In this document: in pieces, positions 12,976 through 21,681 of the stretch
Layout: every line of letters begins with the position of its first letter
Numbering within the stretch: the first letter of the stretch is position 1
NCBI GenBank assembly: GCA_031553915.1
Contig: JAVBKT010000018.1
Span: forward strand, 1 to 29,172
From: HGM13862 sp031553915
GTDB lineage: Bacteria; Bacillota; Dehalobacteriia; UBA4068
Direction of reading: 5' to 3'
Length of the DNA: 29,172 nucleotides
The notes under the pieces: generated by a model
What the model was told of the DNA's origin: nothing
The model's input: the letters and a program-made list of their open reading frames with translations, nothing else
The model's database searches: none
Position numbers and translations under genes: made by a program

Positions 12976-14853
12976 ATGAGTAAAGTTATTGGTATTGATT
13001 TGGGAACTACTAATTCCTGCGTCGCGGTGATTGAGGGCGGCGAGGCTGTTGTTATCCCTAACCCGGAAGGCTCACGCACTACCCCTTCGGTAGTGGCTTT
13101 TGCCAACGGCGAAAGATTGGTTGGGCAGGTGGCAAAACGCCAGGCTGTGACCAATCCGGACAACACAGTCCTATCTATCAAAAGAAAAATGGGGCAAAAG
13201 GTGGAAGTTAAAATGGGAGGCAAAGGCTATCAGCCGCCGGAAATCTCCGCTTTTATTCTCCAGAAGCTGAAAGCAGATGCAGAGGCCTATCTGGGCGAAA
13301 CTGTCAGCCAGGCAGTTATTACCGTTCCTGCTTATTTCTCTGATTCTCAGCGCCAGGCAACCAAGGACGCCGGTAAAATTGCCGGGTTAGAGGTCCTGCG
13401 TATCATCAATGAGCCAACTGCGGCAGCGCTGGCCTATGGTCTGGATAAAACTGATGAGCATACTGTTCTTGTTTTTGACCTGGGCGGCGGTACTTTCGAC
13501 GTATCAATTCTTGAGCTGGATGAAGGCGTTTTCCAGGTGAAAGCAACCTCCGGCAACAACTTTTTGGGCGGCGATGATTTTGATGCCCGCATCGTTGATT
13601 TTATGGTCAACAAATTCCGCCAAGAGGATGGCATTGATCTCTCTGCTGACAAAATGGCTATGCAACGCTTGCGCGAAGCAGCGGAAAAAGCTAAGACTGA
13701 GCTTTCCGGCATGATGACGACAAACATTAATTTACCCTTCATCACCGCTACGGCTGATGGACCAAAGCATCTGGATGTTACGCTTACCCGGGCAAAATTT
13801 GATGAACTAACAGCTGATTTGGTAGAGAAAACCATTGCTCCTACCAAGCAGGCCTTGAAAGATGCCGGTCTCAGCCCATCTGATATTGACCGTGTGCTGT
13901 TGGTCGGCGGCTCTACCCGCATTCCCGCAGTGCAGGATGCAATCAAGAACCTGATCGGCAAAGACCCGCATAAGGGGATTAACCCTGATGAATGCGTGGC
14001 CTTGGGCGCGGCTATTCAGGGCGGTATCTTGAATAAAGAAGTTAAGGATGTATTGCTTTTGGATGTGACGCCGCTCTCTTTGGGCATTGAGACCCTGGGC
14101 GGTGTGTTCACCCGGCTGATTGACCGCAATACCACTATCCCGACCAAAAAGAGCCAGATTTTTTCCACCGCGTCTGATAATCAGCCCTCGGTTGAGATTC
14201 ATGTTTTGCAGGGCGAACGCCAGATGTCGGCAGATAATAAAACCCTGGGCCGCTTTAACCTGACCGGCATTGCTCCGGCTCCGCGCGGCGTCCCTCAGAT
14301 TGAGGTACAGTTTGATATTGACGCTAACGGTATCGTTCATGTCAGCGCCAAGGATATGGGTACTGGCAAACAGCAAAGCGTGACTATTACCGCCAGCTCC
14401 GGTTTATCCGATAGCGAGATTGAGCGGATGATGGCTGATGCCGAACAGTTCAAAGAAGAAGATGAAAAGAAAAAGAAATCTGTGGAAATCCGCAATCAGG
14501 GCGACAGCTTGCTCTATAGCTCTGAAAAAGCGATCAACGACTTAGGCGATAAGGTTAGCGCTGACGAAAAAACAGCCTACGAGGCAGCCAAAAAGGACCT
14601 CTCGGATGCTTTGGCGGGCGATGATGTTGATCTGATTGAAGAAAAAACCAAAGCGCTTTCTGAAGCCCTTTATAAGGTGACTGAGCGTATTTATGGTGAA
14701 GCAGCCGCAGCTGCCCAGCAACAAGAGGCGGCAAATGGCGATACCGGAGCAACGGGCGCCGGAGATTTTAACCAGCAACAAGGTGAAGAATTCTATGATG
14801 CGGAATTCCATAATGTTGATGACAATAAGCAAGATGAAGAAAATAAGCAATAA
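12976..14853 (+). CDS. dnaK: Chaperone DnaK (Hsp70)
   Basis: A 625-residue ATP-driven chaperone that binds unfolded segments and works with DnaJ and GrpE. The nucleotide-binding domain has IGIDLGTTNSCVAV at the start, DLGGGTFDVSILE near residue 168 and VLLVGGSTRIPAVQ near residue 310. The linker is DVLLLDVTPLSLGIE, followed by the substrate-binding beta domain and the alpha lid, then a Gln/Ala-rich acidic tail (ending DDNKQDEENKQ). It lacks the extra N-domain insertion of Gram-negative DnaK, which agrees with a Gram-positive-type lineage. AAGGAGG at 12960-12966 precedes the start. Confidence 0.98.
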   Translation: MSKVIGIDLGTTNSCVAVIEGGEAVVIPNPEGSRTTPSVVAFANGERLVGQVAKRQAVTNPDNTVLSIKRKMGQKVEVKMGGKGYQPPEISAFILQKLKADAEAYLGETVSQAVITVPAYFSDSQRQATKDAGKIAGLEVLRIINEPTAAALAYGLDKTDEHTVLVFDLGGGTFDVSILELDEGVFQVKATSGNNFLGGDDFDARIVDFMVNKFRQEDGIDLSADKMAMQRLREAAEKAKTELSGMMTTNINLPFITATADGPKHLDVTLTRAKFDELTADLVEKTIAPTKQALKDAGLSPSDIDRVLLVGGSTRIPAVQDAIKNLIGKDPHKGINPDECVALGAAIQGGILNKEVKDVLLLDVTPLSLGIETLGGVFTRLIDRNTTIPTKKSQIFSTASDNQPSVEIHVLQGERQMSADNKTLGRFNLTGIAPAPRGVPQIEVQFDIDANGIVHVSAKDMGTGKQQSVTITASSGLSDSEIERMMADAEQFKEEDEKKKKSVEIRNQGDSLLYSSEKAINDLGDKVSADEKTAYEAAKKDLSDALAGDDVDLIEEKTKALSEALYKVTERIYGEAAAAAQQQEAANGDTGATGAGDFNQQQGEEFYDAEFHNVDDNKQDEENKQ

Positions 14854-14880
14854 TTAAGCAACAGCAAAGAACTGCATAGG

Positions 14881-14909
14881 TGTTTTCCGGAAAATTTTTC
14901 CGGAAAACA
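14881..14909 (+). repeat. Hairpin between dnaK and dnaJ
   Basis: TGTTTTCCGG and CCGGAAAACA pair around an AAAATTTTT centre that can extend the stem. No U tract follows. It may lower dnaJ expression relative to dnaK or mark an RNA processing site. Confidence 0.65.
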
Positions 14910-14989
14910 TCTATCTATGAATAATCACAGGCTAGAATTTAATATTATTTGGAAATAGAAGTACTTAAAGCCTGATGAAAGAGGAATAC

Positions 14990-16141
14990 ATGGCAGATAA
15001 ACGTGATTATTATGACGTTTTGGGCGTCAGCCGTGATGCTGACGACGATACGATAAAAAAAGCATATAAAAAGCTGGCCAAACAATATCACCCGGATCTC
15101 AACCAGGACAGCAAGACTGCTGAAGAGAAATTTAAGGAGATTAACGAGGCCTATAGCACGCTCTCTGATGCCAATGCCCGCGCCCGTTATGATCAGTTTG
15201 GGCATAATGACCCGGCTAATGGCGGCGGTTATGGCGGTGGCAATCCTTTTGGCGGTTTCGGCGGCGCTGGCGGCAGCGGTGGTTTTGGTGGCTTTGGCGA
15301 TATATTTGAGACCTTTTTTGGCGGCGGCTTCACGCAGCAGCCTGACCCCAGCGCGCCGCAACAAGGCAATGATTTGCGCGTGGATTTGCAGGTTAGCTTT
15401 GAGGAAGCGGCCAAGGGTACGGAAAAGGAGATTACTGTTACCCGCTATGAGTCCTGCGCCTCTTGCCATGGCAGCGGCGCAGCCAAAGGCACAGAGCGGG
15501 AAAAATGCGCCCAGTGCGGTGGCGCCGGCCGGGTCAGGATGAATCAAAATACCGCCTTTGGACAGTTTCAAACAGTCAAAACCTGTCCCAACTGCAATGG
15601 TTCGGGCTCGGTTATCAAAGAGCCTTGTCCTGATTGTCATGGCAGCGGTAGGGCGCGCAAAACCCGCAAGCTGACGGTCAATGTGCCGCCTGGCGTGGAT
15701 AATGGTTCCCGTCTGCGTATGGCAGGAGAAGGCGAAGGCGGCAAAAACGGCGGCAGCCCGGGTAATTTGTTTATTTATATTTCGGTGCGCCCGCATAAGA
15801 TTTTCAAGCGCGAGGGCGACAATGTTTTCCTGGAGCAAAAAATCAGCTTTATTGATGCTACTCTAGGCGCGGATATTGAAGTGCCTACCCTGGATGGTAA
15901 TGTTAAGCTGGAAATCCCCGAAGGCACGCAGACCGGCTCCACCTTTCGCATGCGCGGGCGCGGTTTCCCCAAACTGCGCGGTTATGGGCGGGGCGATCAG
16001 CATGTCAAGGTGAAAATTATCACCCCCACTCATCTTAGCTCTGAGCAAAAAGAGCTGTTGCAACGCTTTGGCGAGCTGACAGAAGAGGTCAGCGAGAAAA
16101 AGGGTTTTTTCGGCAAAATATTCAAGGATAAAGACAAATAA
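14990..16141 (+). CDS. dnaJ: Co-chaperone DnaJ (Hsp40)
   Basis: A 383-residue type I DnaJ. It starts at 14990 after GAGGA; an in-frame ATG at 14975 would include the ribosome binding site and is rejected. The J domain (residues 3-70) has the HPD motif in KQYHPDLN that stimulates DnaK's ATPase. A Gly/Phe-rich linker follows. Four zinc-binding repeats are seen: CASCHGSG, CAQCGGAG, CPNCNGSG and CPDCHGSG. The C-terminal substrate-binding domains end the protein. It closes the heat-shock operon proper; a hairpin follows. Confidence 0.97.
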   Translation: MADKRDYYDVLGVSRDADDDTIKKAYKKLAKQYHPDLNQDSKTAEEKFKEINEAYSTLSDANARARYDQFGHNDPANGGGYGGGNPFGGFGGAGGSGGFGGFGDIFETFFGGGFTQQPDPSAPQQGNDLRVDLQVSFEEAAKGTEKEITVTRYESCASCHGSGAAKGTEREKCAQCGGAGRVRMNQNTAFGQFQTVKTCPNCNGSGSVIKEPCPDCHGSGRARKTRKLTVNVPPGVDNGSRLRMAGEGEGGKNGGSPGNLFIYISVRPHKIFKREGDNVFLEQKISFIDATLGADIEVPTLDGNVKLEIPEGTQTGSTFRMRGRGFPKLRGYGRGDQHVKVKIITPTHLSSEQKELLQRFGELTEEVSEKKGFFGKIFKDKDK

Positions 16142-16142
16142 G

Positions 16143-16168
16143 TATAGGGGCCCGTTGCGGCCCCTATA
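16143..16168 (+). repeat. GC-rich hairpin between dnaJ and prmA
   Basis: TATAGGGGCC (16143-16152) and GGCCCCTATA (16159-16168) form a perfect 10-bp stem with loop CGTTGC. It has no U tract, so it is at most a partial terminator before prmA. Confidence 0.65.
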
Positions 16169-16197
16169 ATAGCTCTAGGATAATTGAGGCAAAAGAT

Positions 16198-17139
16198 ATG
16201 GGTCAATATTTACAGATGAAAATATGCGCTCCTGGCGAAAAGGAAGAATTGCTGACGATGTATCTTCTGGAAGCAGGGACGTTGGGCATTGCTGTTGATG
16301 ATCCTTCGGTGATTAAGCAATATTTGCTGAGCGGCAGCTGGGACACATCTGTTTTTGCTGGGCAAAAGATTGAAACCGGCCGCTTAACGCTCAGGGCGAC
16401 CTTTAAAGCAGAGCAAGAGGCAGAGGCAAGGCGCCTTTTGCTGCGCTTTAATAATTATGAGGGAGTGAAGGCAGAGCTGACAGAGCTACCGGACGAAGAC
16501 TGGCAGCAAACATGGAAGCAAGCCTTTCAAACGCAAGAGGTGGGCGAAAACCTGATCATCTGCCCCTATTGGCTGACAGATACTCTTGACGACCAACGCA
16601 TTCCGATTATTATTGAGCCGGGTATGGCCTTTGGCACCGGAGACCATGCTACCACAGCCATGGTTTTAGAGATGATCGAGAAATATCTCCTCCCTGATAT
16701 GAATGTGCTGGATTTGGGCTGTGGCTCGGGAATTTTGGCCATTGCCGCTTTGCGTCTTAACGCCGCAGCTGCAATGTGCATAGATATTGATCCGCTTTGC
16801 GGGCCGTCAGTGGAAACTCATTGCCAGCTCAACAATATTGCCCCAGAAAAGATCTCTTTTGTCTGCGGTGATCTTGGCAATGACCGGCAGTTATATGAGG
16901 CAATGATTGCCAAAAAATATCAGCTGATAACCGCCAATATTACCGCGTCTGTGATCAGCGCACTCGCCCCGGCGATCAAAGAACTGCTGGCGGAGAATGG
17001 CATTTTATTGGTCTCAGGCATTTTGGACAGGTTTACGCCAGAAATAGAAGCGGTTTTTGCTGCCTGCCGCCTGCGGATTGTTGAGCAAAGGGAGCAGGGC
17101 GAGTGGCTGGCGTATGCCTTGGAGCACGCGCATGAATAA
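16198..17139 (+). CDS. prmA: Ribosomal protein L11 methyltransferase PrmA
   Basis: A 313-residue S-adenosylmethionine-dependent enzyme that methylates ribosomal protein L11. The N-terminal L11-recognition domain (to about residue 100) is followed by the DEDWQQTWKQAF signature, GMAFGTGDHATT, and the SAM-binding VLDLGCGSGILAIAAL, where the Rossmann fold begins. GAGG at 16186-16189 is its ribosome binding site. It overlaps mtaB by eight bases. Confidence 0.95.
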   Translation: MGQYLQMKICAPGEKEELLTMYLLEAGTLGIAVDDPSVIKQYLLSGSWDTSVFAGQKIETGRLTLRATFKAEQEAEARRLLLRFNNYEGVKAELTELPDEDWQQTWKQAFQTQEVGENLIICPYWLTDTLDDQRIPIIIEPGMAFGTGDHATTAMVLEMIEKYLLPDMNVLDLGCGSGILAIAALRLNAAAAMCIDIDPLCGPSVETHCQLNNIAPEKISFVCGDLGNDRQLYEAMIAKKYQLITANITASVISALAPAIKELLAENGILLVSGILDRFTPEIEAVFAACRLRIVEQREQGEWLAYALEHAHE

Positions 17140-18448
17140 GACTTTTGCTATTTATAATTTTGGCTGCAAGGTGAATCAGGAAGAAGGCGGGGCTATTGCC
17201 GCACTGTTCAGCGAACAGGGCTGGCAGCAGCAACAGACAGCGCCCAAGCTGATAATTATCAACACCTGCACTGTGACAGCAATGGCGGACAAAAAAGCGC
17301 GTAATCTGATCCGGCGTATGCGTAAAGAACACCCGGAGGCAGTGCTTGCTGTGTGCGGTTGTTATGCGCAACGGGCAACGAACGAGATTGCGGCCCTCAG
17401 CGGCATTGATATTATCGCTGGCACAGAAGAGCGCAAAGAACTGCCGCAATTGGTGGAATGCTATCTGCAAGAGCAAAACAAACAGTTGATCAAAGTGGCG
17501 CCAATTGGCGAAAACAGCCACTTTAGCCTCATCGCCCCCCACAGTAAACAAAAGCGGGCGCGCGCTTATTTGAAAATTGAAGATGGCTGTGACCAATTTT
17601 GCAGCTACTGCATTATCCCTTATGTGCGCGGGCCAATACGCTCTTTGCCGGTAGCGCAGGCCATTGCCCAGGCGCAAAGCCTGTTGGCGGACGGGCATCA
17701 GGAAATTGTCCTCTCCGGCATTCATATCGGCGCCTATGGCAGCGATTTGCCGGCAGCGGAAAATCTGCCTGCTTTGATTAAAGCCCTGCTGGCTTTGCCC
17801 GGACTGGCGCGGCTGCGCCTGGGTTCGATTGAGCCGCAGCAGTTTGATGATGAGCTGATCGCACTGATTGGCGAGAGAGAACATATTTGCGCGCATTTGC
17901 ATATACCATTGCAGGCTGGCTGCGACCGCACGCTGCACAGCATGGGCCGGCGCTACCGCAGAGACGATTATGCCGCATTGTTGGCTGCGCTGCGTAGCAA
18001 GCGGCCGAATTTGGCCATCACCACTGATGTTATTGTTGGCTTCCCCGGCGAAAGCGATGCTGATTTTGCCCAAAGCGTAGATTTTATCGCTAGTCTTAAT
18101 CTGGCGGCGATGCATGTATTCCCCTATTCCCGGCGCAGCGGTACTCCTGCTGCAACCATGCAAAACCAGATTGCGGCGGCGCAAAAAGCTGAGCGCGCTG
18201 CGATACTCAGCGATCTGGCTAAGACTAAGGCTGAACAATACGCCAGGCAGTTTGTAGGCAAAAGGCTTGACCTTTTGCCGGAAGAAATAGTGACAATGGC
18301 AGGGCGACGTTATCTCAGCGGACATAGCAGCAATTATTTGACCCTGCTCTTGCCGTGGGAAGAAGAAGTTGTTCCCCGCAAAATCATCAGTGTTTATGCT
18401 GAGAATTGGCTTGAAGGCGGGCTTTTGGTCAGCCAATTAAGCGGATAA
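17132..18448 (+). CDS. mtaB: tRNA t6A37 methylthiotransferase MtaB
   Basis: A 438-residue radical-SAM enzyme that adds a methylthio group to N6-threonylcarbamoyladenosine 37 of tRNA. Three N-terminal cysteines (Cys12 in FGCKVNQ, Cys46 in NTCTV, Cys77 in CGCYAQ) bind one iron-sulfur cluster. The radical-SAM CDQFCSYC motif (Cys153/157/160) binds the other. A C-terminal TRAM-like region follows. The ATG at 17132, with GGAG seven bases upstream, overlaps the prmA stop, so the two are translationally coupled. In most Firmicutes rsmE lies between these genes; here it is missing. Confidence 0.94.
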   Translation: MNKTFAIYNFGCKVNQEEGGAIAALFSEQGWQQQQTAPKLIIINTCTVTAMADKKARNLIRRMRKEHPEAVLAVCGCYAQRATNEIAALSGIDIIAGTEERKELPQLVECYLQEQNKQLIKVAPIGENSHFSLIAPHSKQKRARAYLKIEDGCDQFCSYCIIPYVRGPIRSLPVAQAIAQAQSLLADGHQEIVLSGIHIGAYGSDLPAAENLPALIKALLALPGLARLRLGSIEPQQFDDELIALIGEREHICAHLHIPLQAGCDRTLHSMGRRYRRDDYAALLAALRSKRPNLAITTDVIVGFPGESDADFAQSVDFIASLNLAAMHVFPYSRRSGTPAATMQNQIAAAQKAERAAILSDLAKTKAEQYARQFVGKRLDLLPEEIVTMAGRRYLSGHSSNYLTLLLPWEEEVVPRKIISVYAENWLEGGLLVSQLSG

Positions 18449-18452
18449 ATCA

Positions 18453-18481
18453 TTGACAAGCATCATCTATAATAATATAAT
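18453..18481 (+). promoter_or_regulatory. Promoter of glyQS
   Basis: TTGACA at 18453-18458, 17 bases, TATAAT at 18476-18481. The start site near 18488 leaves a leader of only about 30 bases, too short for a T-box riboswitch. Confidence 0.85.
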
Positions 18482-18520
18482 AAAAAATACATGAATTTTA
18501 TAGATAAGGAAGGAACTCGC

Positions 18521-19435
18521 ATGAATTTTCAGGAATTGATCCTTGTGCTCAATGATTTTTGGGGCAAGCAGGGCTGCATTATTGTTCAGCCCTATGATAC
18601 GGAAAAAGGCGCAGGCACAATGAACCCTGCCACTTTTTTGCGTGCGCTGGGCCCGGAGCCGTGGAATGCCGCTTATGTTGAACCAAGCCGCCGCCCTGCT
18701 GACGGCCGCTATGGCGACAACCCCAACCGCCTGCAACATTATTTTCAGTATCAGGTAATTATGAAGCCGTCTCCTGATAATATCCAGGAATTATATCTGC
18801 AATCTCTGGAGGCTATTGGCATCAAGGGAGAAGAGCATGATATTCGCTTTGTCGAGGACAACTGGGAAAGCCCGACCCTGGGCGCCTGGGGGCTGGGCTG
18901 GGAAGTGTGGCTGGATGGTATGGAAATCACCCAGTTTACCTATTTTCAACAATGCGGCGGTATAGATTGTCACCCTGTGGCCGGTGAGATTACCTATGGT
19001 GTAGAACGCCTGGCCATGTATATCCAGAATGTCGATAGCGTTTATGACGTGGAATGGGTGGATGGTATCACTTATGGCGATGTTTATCATCAAAACGAGG
19101 TCGATTATTCTCACTATAATTTTGAAGCCGCCGATACGGAGATGCTCTTTACCATCTTTGATATGTTTGAAAAAGAATGCTATCAGGTGGTCAAAAAAGG
19201 CTATCCGCAGCCAGCCTATGATTATTGCCTGAAATGCTCGCATACCTTCAACCTGCTCGATGCCCGCTCAGCAATTTCCGTGACAGAGCGGCAGAGCTAT
19301 ATTGGCCGCGTGCGTAATATGGCGCGCGAATGCGCTAACGCCTATCTGGAACAAAGAAAAGCCCTCGGCTATCCTCTGCTCAAAGATATGGCTTTGCGTA
19401 CACAACTGGGATTGGAGGGCGCAGACAATGACTAA
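18521..19435 (+). CDS. glyQ: Glycyl-tRNA synthetase alpha subunit
   Basis: A 304-residue catalytic subunit of the tetrameric (alpha2beta2) bacterial glycyl-tRNA synthetase, which charges tRNA-Gly. It starts at 18521 (MNFQELILVLNDFWGKQGC) after AAGGAAGG; an ATG at 18491 is too close to the promoter. Class II signatures are seen: CIIVQPYDTEKGAGTMNPAT, YVEPSRRPADGRYGDNPNR, FTYFQQCGG and VAGEITYGVERLAMY. It overlaps glyS by eight bases. Confidence 0.97.
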   Translation: MNFQELILVLNDFWGKQGCIIVQPYDTEKGAGTMNPATFLRALGPEPWNAAYVEPSRRPADGRYGDNPNRLQHYFQYQVIMKPSPDNIQELYLQSLEAIGIKGEEHDIRFVEDNWESPTLGAWGLGWEVWLDGMEITQFTYFQQCGGIDCHPVAGEITYGVERLAMYIQNVDSVYDVEWVDGITYGDVYHQNEVDYSHYNFEAADTEMLFTIFDMFEKECYQVVKKGYPQPAYDYCLKCSHTFNLLDARSAISVTERQSYIGRVRNMARECANAYLEQRKALGYPLLKDMALRTQLGLEGADND

Positions 19436-21530
19436 AGATTTGCTTTGGGAAATCGGCGTTGAGGAGATCCCCGCCCGTTTTTTGCCGTCCACAGTTAAAC
19501 AAATGAAAGAGCTGGCGGAGCAAGGCTTTGCTGCTGCCGGGCTTGTTTATCAGCGCTTGGACACCTATGCTACACCGCGCCGCCTGGCCCTGATGGTCGA
19601 AGGTCTGGCGGAAAAAGCGGCTGATCAGGAAGTGGAAGCCAAAGGACCGGCCAAAAAGGCTGCCTATGATGAACAGGGTCAGCCCACCCGCGCTTTGGAA
19701 GGCTTTTGCAAGGGGCAAGGGGTTCAAGTTTCCGACCTTTTTGAAAAAGAGATTAAAGATAATATCTATATGTTTGCGCTGAAAAAAAGCACAGGGCAAG
19801 ACACAGCCTTGCTACTGCCGGAGATTTTGGTCAATGTGGTGGAGAAGATTTATTTTCCTAAGCCCATGCGCTGGGGGTATCATACCCTGCGTTTTGCCCG
19901 CCCGATTCATTGGCTGGTAGCGCTTTTTGGCAGTGAAGTAATTGATATTGATTTTGCCGGCCTGGTTTCCGGCCGGGTGACCCGCGGCCATCGTCTGCTG
20001 GGCAGCGATCATATTGAGATCAGCGAGCCTGCCGCCTATAAGCAGCTGCTGCGGGACAATTATGTTATCGTTGACCAGGCAGAGCGTTGCGAGTTGATTA
20101 TCAAAAGCATTAATGAGGTTGCCGCCAGCTTTGGCGGAAAAGTGGAAGAAGACGATCAACTATTAGAAGAAGTCACCTATATCCTCGAATATCCGACTGC
20201 GCTCGTGGGTAATTTTGACCATAAATATCTGGCCATCCCGGAAGAACTGATCACAACGCCCATGGTAGATCAACAGCGCTATTTCCCTGTTTATGGTAAG
20301 GATGGCAAGCTGCTGCCTAAATTTATCACTGTGCGCAATGGTGACGGGCGCTTTTTGGACATTGTAGCTCAGGGTAATGAAAAGGTGCTGCATGCTCGTT
20401 TGGCAGACGCGGAGTTTTTCTACAAAGAAGACCTTGCTGATAAAATGGACGACAAGGTGGAAGAGCTGAGCCAGGTGGTCTTTCATGAAAAGCTGGGTAC
20501 GCTGCGCCAGAAGGTGGAGCGGATTATCCGTCTCTCACAATTTATTGCCGGACAACTCGGTTTCAGCGCCGCGGAAATAGCTGAGACCAACCGCGCCGCT
20601 TATTTGGCAAAAGCAGATCTTGGCAGCCGCGTCGTCTATGAATTCCCGGAATTGCAGGGTGTTATTGGCGAGTATTATGCTTTGGCCGCAGGAGAAGATG
20701 CAACAGTGGCCAAGGCTATCCGTGAGCATTATCTACCCCGTTTTGCAGGGGATGAGCTGCCGGAAAGCAAGCCGGGCATTGCCGTAGCTTTGGCAGATAA
20801 GCTGGATAGTATTGCTGGATTTTTTGCCATGGGGATTATTCCCTCCGGCTCGCAGGACCCCTATGCCCTGCGTCGTGCCGCTGCTGGCTGCACGCAAATT
20901 ATTATCCGCAATGGCTTGAATATCAGGATGAGGGATATTTTGCCCTATGCCTTTGAGCTAGTGAAAGCAGACGCTACCTCTCTGGGGGCGGCAGATACGG
21001 CTGAAACTGCCGTTAAGGTGATCAACTTTCTTAATCAGCGTGTTGAAAATACTCTCTCTGATCAAGGTATCAGCTATGATGTTATCAATGCTGTCCGCGA
21101 AGGACTGACTGCCGGTGAAGGGGATATTATTGGGCTGTTTAGCCGCGCTCATGCTCTGCAAATATATAAACAGAGCGATAAATTCCCGGCTGTTTTGTCC
21201 GCCATGACCAGAATCGGCAATATCATGCGTGCCGTGGCCGGCGACGCAGAAGCAACAGTTGACCCCGGCTTGTTTGTTGATGAAAGCGAAGGACGTTTGT
21301 TTGCGGCTGTCGAGCGGCTGGGTGAACAGGTGAAGGCGGCAATAGCTGCCTGTGAATATGAAAAGATATTGCCATATTTATCTGAGCTTACGCCATATGT
21401 ACATGATTTCTTTGAGGCCGTTATGGTTATGGATAAGGATGATGCAGTACGCGCCAACCGCCAAGCCCTCTTAAAGCGCATTTTGATGATTACGGATGAG
21501 ATTGGCGATTTTGCGAAGATAGTGGAATAA
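19428..21530 (+). CDS. glyS: Glycyl-tRNA synthetase beta subunit
   Basis: A 700-residue subunit that recognises tRNA-Gly and is needed for activity of GlyQ. It starts at 19428, inside the end of glyQ, with GGAGG at 19413-19417; a longer frame upstream only overlaps glyQ. Family marks are LLWEIGVEEIPARFLPS, YATPRRLALMV, an HD-like core with LGSRVVYEFPELQGVIGEYY, SGSQDPYALRRAA, and a C-terminal anticodon-binding domain ending MVMDKDDAVRANRQALLKRI. Confidence 0.97.
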   Translation: MTKDLLWEIGVEEIPARFLPSTVKQMKELAEQGFAAAGLVYQRLDTYATPRRLALMVEGLAEKAADQEVEAKGPAKKAAYDEQGQPTRALEGFCKGQGVQVSDLFEKEIKDNIYMFALKKSTGQDTALLLPEILVNVVEKIYFPKPMRWGYHTLRFARPIHWLVALFGSEVIDIDFAGLVSGRVTRGHRLLGSDHIEISEPAAYKQLLRDNYVIVDQAERCELIIKSINEVAASFGGKVEEDDQLLEEVTYILEYPTALVGNFDHKYLAIPEELITTPMVDQQRYFPVYGKDGKLLPKFITVRNGDGRFLDIVAQGNEKVLHARLADAEFFYKEDLADKMDDKVEELSQVVFHEKLGTLRQKVERIIRLSQFIAGQLGFSAAEIAETNRAAYLAKADLGSRVVYEFPELQGVIGEYYALAAGEDATVAKAIREHYLPRFAGDELPESKPGIAVALADKLDSIAGFFAMGIIPSGSQDPYALRRAAAGCTQIIIRNGLNIRMRDILPYAFELVKADATSLGAADTAETAVKVINFLNQRVENTLSDQGISYDVINAVREGLTAGEGDIIGLFSRAHALQIYKQSDKFPAVLSAMTRIGNIMRAVAGDAEATVDPGLFVDESEGRLFAAVERLGEQVKAAIAACEYEKILPYLSELTPYVHDFFEAVMVMDKDDAVRANRQALLKRILMITDEIGDFAKIVE

Positions 21531-21650
21531 TTAGTTAAAAAAGCAGTGCAACGCATACGCAATAGCTTGTCGAATAATAGCCTAAAGCAGGAAAAAGTCT
21601 GTTATGCGAGAATAGTTATCAGGCTTATATAAAAATCACAAAATATAAAA

Positions 21651-21664
21651 TTGCTATATAGCAA
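21651..21664 (+). repeat. Short palindrome next to the tig ribosome binding site
   Basis: TTGCTATATAGCAA is a perfect 14-base palindrome two bases before AGGAGG of tig. It could be an operator or an RNA hairpin that affects translation. The rest of 21531-21650 holds no clear promoter. Confidence 0.35.
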
Positions 21665-21681
21665 CTAGGAGGAAAAAAGTA

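Noticed and set aside
14975..14989. Earlier ATG for dnaJ
   Set aside because: It would overlap the GAGGA ribosome binding site; the family begins at MADKRDYYDVLGV.
17033..18436. Long minus-strand frame opposite mtaB
   Set aside because: It is a shadow of a well-conserved gene; no start signals and no family features.
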